Source: Suilimivivens sp963650485
GTDB taxonomy: Bacteria; Bacillota; Clostridia; Lachnospirales; Lachnospiraceae
Length of the DNA stretch: 15,729 nt
Reading direction: 5' to 3'
Assembly: GCA_963650485.1 (NCBI GenBank)
Contig: CAVJLN010000059.1
Span: forward strand, 1 to 15,729
Both the position numbers and the translations under genes were made by a program. The notes beneath the pieces are model-generated. The model was given only the letters and a program-made list of their open reading frames with translations, was not told where the DNA came from and did not search any database. Below are positions 1 to 5,819 of the stretch, in pieces. Each line of letters opens with the position of its first letter. Within the stretch, counting starts at the first letter, position 1.

Positions 1-2
1 AT

Positions 3-770
3 AGAAATTATACTTATAAAGAACTCATAAATATTGCTGAAAAATGGTCTGGTTCGGTTTATAATAGAAATGTCAAAAGCGATACATTGTATGATTTGTT
101 GATTTTAAATGATGATATTGAAAGTTATAGTATGATGACGGAGGATGACTGGAATGAAATTATAACATTTACAGACAAGGCACCTTTGGAAGAAAGTAGT
201 TATGATAAAGGGGCACTTTTGGAAAAAGTGGTTATAAAGCAAAACTATTATTTATGGTTTGAACTTTTTAAGGCAGGGCATAATGATAGGTACACTATTG
301 TAGGATATCCATCTATAAAAGAAGATGTAACAGGATCAATGTTTGATGTCCCGGCGTTGTATGGAATTAATTCAAGATCGGAAAACAAAGAAGATTCATG
401 GATATTTATTCGGGATTTAATGGGTGAGGATAACCAAAAGAAAATTAATGATGACTTTCCTATTCGTAAGGAGACTTTTGAGGAAAAGCTATTGGAAGGT
501 ATGGGTACAGTAGAAAAAGGAAAGACAGTTTCATATATTTCGGGAGATACATTTATTGATGCTACAATAGAAGGAATATCTGAGGATGATATTAATAAAA
601 TTCGATGGTTGGTATATCAGAGTGACCAGATATACTATATGAATGCAGATTATTATAACATTATAGAAGAGGAAGTAAGTGCGTATTATCAGAAGCAAAA
701 GACAATTCCGGAGGTGATATCTTTATTTGACAGTAGATTAAATCTATATTTCAGAGAAAATGATATGTAA
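3..770 (+). CDS. Extracellular solute-binding protein, C-terminal part (5' end outside window)
   Basis: The reading frame is open to the left edge, so the TTG at 87 is not a real start; about 255 residues are visible. No N-terminal signal or lipobox is seen because it lies upstream. I assign it to the family 1 sugar-binding proteins of ABC importers from the C-terminal pattern. A segment GINSRSENKEDSWIFIRDLM resembles the usual 'G.s..skNKe.aW.Fi.fl' helix. It is followed by a FPIRKETFEE loop and a terminal helix (IIEEEVSAYYQKQKTIPEVI, then LFDSRLNLYFRE) like the standard 'i.eea..yf.G.ks..evak.iq.rv..Yl.E' ending. Such proteins are membrane-anchored outside the cell and hand an oligosaccharide to two permeases. 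The substrate cannot be told. The gene is AT-rich compared with the next one, and ends 21 bases before the lipoprotein gene. The assignment rests on pattern memory of the C-terminus only. Confidence 0.62.
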   Translation, partial: RNYTYKELINIAEKWSGSVYNRNVKSDTLYDLLILNDDIESYSMMTEDDWNEIITFTDKAPLEESSYDKGALLEKVVIKQNYYLWFELFKAGHNDRYTIVGYPSIKEDVTGSMFDVPALYGINSRSENKEDSWIFIRDLMGEDNQKKINDDFPIRKETFEEKLLEGMGTVEKGKTVSYISGDTFIDATIEGISEDDINKIRWLVYQSDQIYYMNADYYNIIEEEVSAYYQKQKTIPEVISLFDSRLNLYFRENDM

Positions 771-791
771 TTATGAAGGAGGAATGGGTGA

Positions 792-1664
792 ATGAAGAAT
801 AAAAGATTAATAGGATTAGTGAGTGTGGTTCTGTTGCTAATGAGTGCCTGTGGCAAGACAGAAGCAGATCTGCCAGGTGCGGAGACAGGGGTACAGGAAG
901 AACAGACACAGGAGAATCTGGAGGATCCGTCTGCTGCGGGAAAAGAAGCGCAGAACGTGCAGGAAGAGAGAGACACCGCGGAGGCAGGTGAAGATTCAGA
1001 AACAGCAGCAAATTCAGAGACAACGGAGATTCCGGAAGATGCTGTGATGATTCAGAATGTGGCAGTACGGCTCCTTAGCGTAGAAGCGGACGAAAACATC
1101 GGACTGATGCGGAGAACCTTTGAAGCATATGGAGATCAGGCTGTGATAGAGAAAATCTTCCGGGGAAGCAATACGGTTATGGAAAAGGATGCACAGAAAG
1201 TAACTGTGACAGAAACAGCCTTTTTTAATAGTGTGGATGAAGTATGGAAGCTGTCCTGTCTTCTGGATGGAGAAGGTGCGGAATACACCTTTGAGGAAGG
1301 ACAGATGACGGCGATGGAACAGAAAGAATTCACAGCAAGTACAGATAGCGGCAATCAGGCCGATGTGATTCTGACTCCTTATGGTGTATGGATTCAGAGT
1401 GTGGACAACTGGATGGTGATGTCGGAGGCTTATCAGTTCACGGCAGAACTGGCGGATGGAAGTGAGGATGAAATTGTAATTCTGCCGCTTACCAGAAGCC
1501 GGCAGGCAAGAAGTCAGGAGATGAAAGAGCTTCCGTATCTGGGCGATGGCTATGTGTTTGGAGAAGAGCTACAGGATGAAAATGGTGATACCCGGGGCGG
1601 CAGATTCATTTTCTGGGAAGAAGTTTCACCGGATGACGTGGTGGATGTACATATCTACCAATAA
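792..1664 (+). CDS. Putative lipoprotein of unknown function
   Basis: The 290-residue product begins with a basic tip (MKNKR), a hydrophobic stretch and a lipobox LMSAC with the lipidated cysteine at residue 20, so it is probably a surface lipoprotein. Residues about 22-80 are a low-complexity linker rich in Glu, Gln, Thr and Ala, typical of a spacer through the cell wall. The rest (about 85-290) looks like a folded beta-rich domain with many acidic and aromatic residues; I do not recognise the family. The start is well supported by AAGGAGGA about ten bases upstream of ATG. It follows the solute-binding protein fragment by 21 bases without a terminator between, so the two are probably co-transcribed, and it is closed by the strong hairpin at 1706. 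Function unknown; a role as accessory to the upstream transport system is only positional inference. Confidence 0.8.
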   Translation: MKNKRLIGLVSVVLLLMSACGKTEADLPGAETGVQEEQTQENLEDPSAAGKEAQNVQEERDTAEAGEDSETAANSETTEIPEDAVMIQNVAVRLLSVEADENIGLMRRTFEAYGDQAVIEKIFRGSNTVMEKDAQKVTVTETAFFNSVDEVWKLSCLLDGEGAEYTFEEGQMTAMEQKEFTASTDSGNQADVILTPYGVWIQSVDNWMVMSEAYQFTAELADGSEDEIVILPLTRSRQARSQEMKELPYLGDGYVFGEELQDENGDTRGGRFIFWEEVSPDDVVDVHIYQ

Positions 1665-1705
1665 AGAGATCCATGATAAATGATAAGAGTTGATTAAAAG
1701 AAAAG

Positions 1706-1746
1706 AGCCAGATATTTGTTGGGTATACAAATATCTGGCTTTTATT
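1706..1746 (+). terminator. Rho-independent terminator after the lipoprotein gene
   Basis: A perfect 13-base-pair stem pairs 1706-1718 (AGCCAGATATTTG) with 1728-1740 (CAAATATCTGGCT) around a 9-base loop, followed by a T-rich run TTTATTTT. It lies 41 bases past the stop codon. A-rich sequence before the stem gives some terminator character on the other strand too. Confidence 0.93.
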
Positions 1747-1774
1747 TTGAAATAAAATATTCTTCAAGAAAAAG

Positions 1775-1804
1775 TTGCACAAAGATCGTATATGATATGA
1801 TAAT
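1775..1804 (+). promoter_or_regulatory. Candidate promoter for the GH27 gene
   Basis: TTGCAC (1775-1780) and GATAAT (1799-1804) are separated by 18 bases in an AT-rich stretch just past the terminator. The -35 is a poor match (3 of 6), the -10 is good (5 of 6). It would give a leader of about 130 bases before the start at 1942. Nearby overlapping TATGAT and TAATAT hexamers make the exact -10 uncertain. Confidence 0.35.
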
Positions 1805-1941
1805 ATAGATGTGAGGGTAAGGTGACAAGTCTTAATAAGAACAGGAGAATGTCATGGGGCATTGAATAGCTGCAAATTAGTAACCGTTCAACCATGCAGA
1901 AATGTTACACAAATTAATACATAAGAAAGGACATACAGAAA

Positions 1942-3204
1942 ATGAATACAAAAATTGCACCAATGGGATGGAACAGCTGGGACTGCTACGGTGCAGCAGT
2001 TACCGAAGAAATTGTACGGAAGAATGCAGAATTTATGGCAGAGCATCTGAAACAGTACGGATGGGAATATATCACGGTGGACATCCAGTGGTCAGAGCCC
2101 AATGCAACAACGAATGAATATCACCCGTTTGCCGATCTTACCATGGATGAATACGGAAGACTGCTTCCGGCAGTGAACCGTTTTCCTTCGGCAGCAGATG
2201 GAGCGGGATTTAAGCCGCTTGCGGATGATATACATTCGCTCGGACTGAAATTCGGAATCCATATTATGAGAGGAATTCCGAGACAGGCGGTTTCACAGAA
2301 TACGAAGATTCTTGGCTCTAATAGAACAGCAAGAGAGATTGCGAAAACCGACAGCATCTGCCACTGGAATACGGATATGTACGGAGTGGACCCGGAAAAG
2401 GAGGGAGCGAAGGAATACTATGACAGTATCTTTGCACTCTATGCATCCTGGGGTGTCGACTTCATCAAGTGCGATGATATTGCAAGAGAGCTTCCACACG
2501 AAGAAGCCGAGTTGATTATGCTGAGTGAATCCCTTCATAGCTGTGGCAGGGAGATGATTCTGAGTCTGTCCCCCGGACCTGCCCTTTTGGAAAAAGCCGA
2601 GCTTTACAAGCAGATTTCCAATATGTGGAGAATTACGGATGACTTCTGGGATGAGTGGAAGCTTCTGTACAACATGTTCGAACGTGCAGAAAAATGGTGT
2701 ATCCATGCAGGAGCAGGGCACTGGCCGGATGCGGATATGCTTCCGATCGGACCGATCCGTCAGGTCTATGATCCGGCGAACCGGACGAACTTTACAAAAG
2801 ATGAGCAGATCACCATGCTGACCTTGTGGAGCATTCTGCGTTCCCCGTTAATTATCGGAGGAGAAATGACGGGCTTTGATGAGTTTACAATGAGCCTCAT
2901 TACCAACAAAGACATTCTGGCAATGCATTCGGATGCACGTTTTTCCCATCCAGTGTGGAGACGAGACGTGGATGGTACAGAGCATGCAGTGTGGATTGCA
3001 GCAGGAGCAAAGGGTGGCATCTATGTAGCCATATTTAATCTGGGAGAAAAGGACAGCACGATTTCCGTTTCACTTGCAGACATGGAGCTGGAAGGTGAGT
3101 TTAAGGGCAAAGAGCTCTGGAGCGGAGAAGCTGTGGAGGTTAGGGAAACGCTTAGGGTATCCTTAAGCAGCCACGGAGCAAAGGCATTTTTCCTGAAAGG
3201 ATAG
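1942..3204 (+). CDS. GH27 alpha-galactosidase-like glycoside hydrolase
   Basis: The 420-residue protein has the GH27 (clan GH-D) layout: a TIM barrel opening with MGWNSW (residues 8-13) and closing with a beta-sandwich of about 85 residues that ends GAKAFFLKG. VDFIKCDD (172-179) matches the nucleophile strand 'KYD', so Asp178 is the predicted nucleophile. WRITDDFWD (229-237) matches the acid/base loop, with Asp234 four residues after Arg230. GHWPDADML (259-267) matches the conserved 'G.WnDpDmL'. There is no signal peptide, so the enzyme is cytoplasmic and would act on an imported galactoside. Family members also include beta-L-arabinopyranosidase and alpha-N-acetylgalactosaminidase. The usual 'DDGW' is replaced by VDIQW (46-50), so the sugar specificity is not certain. 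Start chosen at ATG 1942 after GAAAGGA. A small unknown gene follows after five bases. Confidence 0.85.
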   Translation: MNTKIAPMGWNSWDCYGAAVTEEIVRKNAEFMAEHLKQYGWEYITVDIQWSEPNATTNEYHPFADLTMDEYGRLLPAVNRFPSAADGAGFKPLADDIHSLGLKFGIHIMRGIPRQAVSQNTKILGSNRTAREIAKTDSICHWNTDMYGVDPEKEGAKEYYDSIFALYASWGVDFIKCDDIARELPHEEAELIMLSESLHSCGREMILSLSPGPALLEKAELYKQISNMWRITDDFWDEWKLLYNMFERAEKWCIHAGAGHWPDADMLPIGPIRQVYDPANRTNFTKDEQITMLTLWSILRSPLIIGGEMTGFDEFTMSLITNKDILAMHSDARFSHPVWRRDVDGTEHAVWIAAGAKGGIYVAIFNLGEKDSTISVSLADMELEGEFKGKELWSGEAVEVRETLRVSLSSHGAKAFFLKG

Positions 3205-3209
3205 CATTT

Positions 3210-3608
3210 ATGAGGGTTATGGAATACATCAGAGAGCACCGGGAGGATGAAAATCCGTTTGAGTGCGTGATTCTGCCGGATGGAAGTGTGGATGCGCCTG
3301 CACCGTCCCACATCGAAAAGCTGGCACAGATTGCAGGAGAGGATAAGATCTCGTTAAATAAGAAGATGGAGAAAAATATGGAGCCGTTGTTTTTTATGGT
3401 GGAGTATACGGGATGTATGCTCGTGTGGGAAACAAGGGTAGTAGAACCGTCCCATCCAACAAAGGAACAGGAAGAAACACTGGAGCTTCTTTATGATGCA
3501 GCCATGCTTTCTCCCGGATTTCAGAAGGAACAGGCAGGGCCGGAGTATGAGGCCTGTGTTAAGAGAGGAAGAGCCCATATTGACAAAAAACCGACATACT
3601 GTTTATAA
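3210..3608 (+). CDS. Hypothetical protein, 132 residues
   Basis: The ATG lies five bases after the stop of the GH27 gene and the AAAGGA inside that gene's last codons serves as ribosome binding site, so translation is probably coupled. The product has no signal peptide and no membrane segment. It is acidic in the first half and ends with a Glu- and Lys-rich segment; an aromatic patch (LFFMVEYTGCMLVWETR) is near the middle. I do not recognise a family. Codon use and composition match the GH27 gene, which supports it being real. Position suggests a role tied to the GH27 enzyme or to whatever that operon metabolises; nothing more can be said. Confidence 0.65.
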   Translation: MRVMEYIREHREDENPFECVILPDGSVDAPAPSHIEKLAQIAGEDKISLNKKMEKNMEPLFFMVEYTGCMLVWETRVVEPSHPTKEQEETLELLYDAAMLSPGFQKEQAGPEYEACVKRGRAHIDKKPTYCL

Positions 3609-3906
3609 TAACTTAGAACAAAGGCGTTCTTATATGCACGATGAGAATTGATGGATATAGGGGCGTCTTTACGCTTTTTAACTGTATAGGAAATTCTGTG
3701 GAAATTTTCTACACAGTTAAACGATCTGCGTCGGATGCGCAGCTCGCGGCGAAGTAACCACATGAGTAAAACTAAAATTGCGTTAGCAACGGTTTTACGA
3801 ATGTGGTTCTGAATAGACAAGAAATTAGTTGCTTTGCAACATCGCTTGTGCGCGAAGAGTTCGCAAACGAACTCTTTATCTTAGGAAAACAGAAAGGACA
3901 CAGCTT
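3609..3906 (+). other. Non-coding hairpin-rich leader upstream of glnA
   Basis: These 298 bases contain no plausible gene but a dense series of inverted repeats. AGAAC/GTTCT encloses a six-base loop AAAGGC (3615-3630). A terminator-like stem sits at 3660-3679. A 19-pair stem with one mismatch and one G-U spans 3677-3721. CTGCG/CGCAG is at 3726-3742. A two-stage stem pairs AACCACAT with ATGTGGTT and, inside, GTAAAAC with GTTTTAC (3756-3808). GTTGC/GCAAC is at 3828-3840, and a 9-pair stem with CAAA loop at 3855-3876. The last stops just before the glnA ribosome binding site AGAAAGGA. The downstream ANTAR gene makes an antitermination leader plausible. A mobile, non-coding repeat unit is the alternative. 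I see no convincing promoter inside. Confidence 0.7.
3660..3679 (+). terminator. Candidate terminator in the glnA upstream region
   Basis: GCGT (3663-3666) pairs with ACGC (3671-3674) around CTTT. The stem can extend by G-U pairs between the preceding GGG and the T-run, and it is followed directly by TTTTT (3675-3679). The stem is short, so termination would be moderate. It could end the GH27 operon, or serve as a regulated terminator in a glnA leader. Confidence 0.4.
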
Positions 3907-5241
3907 ATGAAGAAGGGTTATACGAAGGAAGACATCTTAAGAATGGTAGAAGAAGAGGACGTGGAGTTTATCCGTCTGCAGTTTACCGATATGTTCGGAT
4001 GCCTGAAGAACATGGCAATTACCGTAAGCCAGTTGGAGAAGGCACTGAACAACCAGTGTATGTTTGACGGCTCATCCATTGAGGGGTTCGCACGAATTGA
4101 AGAATCGGATATGTATCTTTATCCGGATCTTGACACCTTTACAATTCTGCCATGGAGACCGCAGCCTGGAACCGTTGCACGATTGATCTGTGATGTGTAC
4201 CGAAGTGATGGAACACCGTTTCCGGGAGATTCGAGATACATTCTGAAAAAGGCAGTTGCGCATGCAGCAGAGCTGGGCTATGAGTTCGAGGTGGGGCCTG
4301 AGTGTGAATTCTTTTTATTTAATGTAGATGACAACGGAAGACCAAGCACGGAATCCTATGAGCAGGCAGGCTATTTTGATCTTGACCCGCAGGAAATCGG
4401 TGAAAATGCCAGAAGAGACATGGTTCTGACCTTAGAGGATATGGGACTTGTGGTGGAAGCCTCTCATCATGAGGCAGCCCCTGCCCAGCATGAAATTGAT
4501 CTGAAATATGATGAGGCAGTTTTGACAGCCGATAATCTGATGACCTTTAAGATGGCGATTAAAACGATTGCAAAGAGACATGGACTGCATGCAACCTTTA
4601 TGCCCAAGCCGAAGTTCGGCATTAACGGCTCCGGTATGCATATCAATATGTCACTGAACCGTGACGGACAGAATATCTTTAACGATCCGTCCGATGAACT
4701 TGGATTAAGTAAGGAGGCTTATTATTTTATGGGTGGAATCATCCGTCATATGAAGGGGATGACATTGATTACCAATCCACTTGTAAATTCCTATAAGAGA
4801 CTGGTGCCGGGATATGAAGCACCGGTTTATATTGCGTGGAGCGCAAGCAACCGGAGTCTTGCCGTGCGTGTGCCATTTGCGCAGGGGGCCGGAAGCCGTA
4901 TTGAGCTTCGATGCCCGGATCCGGCAGCTAATCCGTATCTGGCACTTGCCGTATGTCTGGAAGCAGGGCTTCAGGGAATCATTGAAAAGATCGAACCTCC
5001 GAAGAGCGTGGACTGCAATATTTTTGCCATGAGCGAGGAAGAGAAGGCAGCAAAGAATATTCAAGCTGTACCGGATTCACTGGATGAGGCAATGAAGGAA
5101 TTCGAGAAGGATGCTTTCGTGCAGCAGATTCTTGGAGAGCATATTGCGAAGAAATATCTGGCAGTAAAGAAGCAGGAGTGGGCGGAGTACCGCGAGCAGA
5201 TTACAGACTGGGAGACGAAAAAATATCTGAATCAGTTTTAG
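3907..5241 (+). CDS. glnA: Type I glutamine synthetase (GSI-alpha)
   Basis: Glutamine synthetase joins ammonium to glutamate using ATP and is the main entry of ammonium into metabolism; the enzyme is a cytoplasmic dodecamer. The protein is 444 residues, the length of the Bacillus subtilis enzyme. The metal and substrate residues are in place: Glu132 and Glu134 (GPECEFF), Glu189 and Glu196 (ASHHEAAPAQHE), His245 (NGSGMH), Arg298, and the flap Glu304 (VPGYEAP). The short form without the roughly 25-residue insertion and without the adenylylation tyrosine region marks the alpha type, which is controlled by feedback and regulators rather than by adenylylation. Arg63 (GFARIEES) is the counterpart of the feedback-sensing Arg62 in B. 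subtilis. Start chosen at ATG 3907 (MKKGYTKEDI) after AGAAAGGA; an in-frame extension to 3829 would run through the hairpins. It leads an operon with nitR and dapL. Confidence 0.97.
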   Translation: MKKGYTKEDILRMVEEEDVEFIRLQFTDMFGCLKNMAITVSQLEKALNNQCMFDGSSIEGFARIEESDMYLYPDLDTFTILPWRPQPGTVARLICDVYRSDGTPFPGDSRYILKKAVAHAAELGYEFEVGPECEFFLFNVDDNGRPSTESYEQAGYFDLDPQEIGENARRDMVLTLEDMGLVVEASHHEAAPAQHEIDLKYDEAVLTADNLMTFKMAIKTIAKRHGLHATFMPKPKFGINGSGMHINMSLNRDGQNIFNDPSDELGLSKEAYYFMGGIIRHMKGMTLITNPLVNSYKRLVPGYEAPVYIAWSASNRSLAVRVPFAQGAGSRIELRCPDPAANPYLALAVCLEAGLQGIIEKIEPPKSVDCNIFAMSEEEKAAKNIQAVPDSLDEAMKEFEKDAFVQQILGEHIAKKYLAVKKQEWAEYREQITDWETKKYLNQF

Positions 5242-5256
5242 AGGGGAGATCCGGAG

Positions 5257-5805
5257 ATGAGTAATATCATTATTACATTTCTCAGGATAAATGATGCTCA
5301 GAATATTAAGAATATCCTAGTCCGAAACGGATGGAGCAACGTGAATATCTGTACATCAGGAGCCGGAACCCTTGCCATGGCCGACCAGTTGGAGAGCGGT
5401 GTGGTCATTTGTGGATACCGTCTTCCGGATATGGCGTATATGCAGCTCAAGGAGGATCTTCCGGCTGGCTTTCAGATGCTTCTGATTGCATCGAACAGTG
5501 TTATGGCAGGAGCGTCTTCTTCCGATGTGACCCATATGGAAACACCGCTTAAGGTGCAGGAGCTGATTCAGACCATTCATTTCATGGAAGAGGATGCGGC
5601 AAGACGCAGGAGAAAACGGAGAGAGCAGCCACGGCAGCGTAGTCCGGAGGAACGTGCAATGATTCAGCAGGCAAAGGATATTCTGATGAAGAGTAATCAT
5701 ATATCTGAGGATGAAGCACACAAATATTTATTAAGAACCAGTATGCAAAGCGGCAGAAATCTGTTTGAAACAGCGCAGATGGTACTGCTGCTCAAAAATA
5801 AATAA
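5257..5805 (+). CDS. nitR: ANTAR-domain RNA-binding antiterminator with degenerate receiver (NitR-like)
   Basis: The 182-residue protein has two parts. Residues 1-110 look like a response-regulator receiver, but where the phospho-accepting aspartate should be (VVICGYRLPD, 49-58) there is Gly53. The acidic pair near the N-terminus and the conserved lysine are also missing, so phosphorylation is unlikely. A very basic linker (about 115-128, RRRRKRREQPRQR) leads to a C-terminal ANTAR domain (about 129-182; EERAMIQQAKDILMKSNHIS, then EDEAHKYLLRTSMQSGRNLF), which binds paired RNA stem-loops and prevents formation of terminators. An ANTAR gene directly after glnA is known from Clostridium saccharobutylicum glnA-nitR, where it controls nitrogen assimilation. 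Gap to glnA is 15 bases with GAGGGGAG as ribosome binding site. The gene symbol is given by analogy. Its RNA target is probably in the glnA leader, but only one candidate hexaloop is visible there. Confidence 0.88.
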   Translation: MSNIIITFLRINDAQNIKNILVRNGWSNVNICTSGAGTLAMADQLESGVVICGYRLPDMAYMQLKEDLPAGFQMLLIASNSVMAGASSSDVTHMETPLKVQELIQTIHFMEEDAARRRRKRREQPRQRSPEERAMIQQAKDILMKSNHISEDEAHKYLLRTSMQSGRNLFETAQMVLLLKNK

Positions 5806-5819
5806 AAGAGGTAAAAGTG

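Larger units (their letters stand above)
1665..1941. other. Intergenic region 1665-1941: terminator, promoter and untranslated leader
   Basis: This 277-base gap holds the terminator at 1706 and the candidate promoter at 1775. The remaining leader (about 1811-1941) has a CTGCA...TGCAG pairing (1870s to 1890s) but no riboswitch, tRNA or open reading frame that I recognise. The Shine-Dalgarno of the next gene, GAAAGGA, ends 11 bases before its ATG. Confidence 0.5.

Noticed and set aside
689..1354. Open reading frames on the minus strand opposite the lipoprotein gene
   Set aside because: No ribosome binding site, Ser/Pro/Leu/Cys-rich shadow composition, and the plus strand carries a complete lipoprotein with a signal peptide.
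2293..2721. Minus-strand 142-codon frame inside the GH27 gene
   Set aside because: It lies opposite conserved catalytic segments of GH27 and has no recognisable protein features.
3630..3666. Second ANTAR hexaloop overlapping the candidate terminator
   Set aside because: Every six-base loop with A at 1 and G at 4 that I tried here (for example ATGGAT, ATTGAT, ATAGGG) lacks complementary flanks.
3829..3906. N-terminal extension of glutamine synthetase by 26 residues
   Set aside because: It is basic and unlike the family, runs through the hairpins, and the ATG at 3907 has its own ribosome binding site and gives the standard 444 residues.
4705..5064. Minus-strand 119-codon frame inside glnA
   Set aside because: Opposite highly conserved glutamine synthetase sequence; no ribosome binding site.
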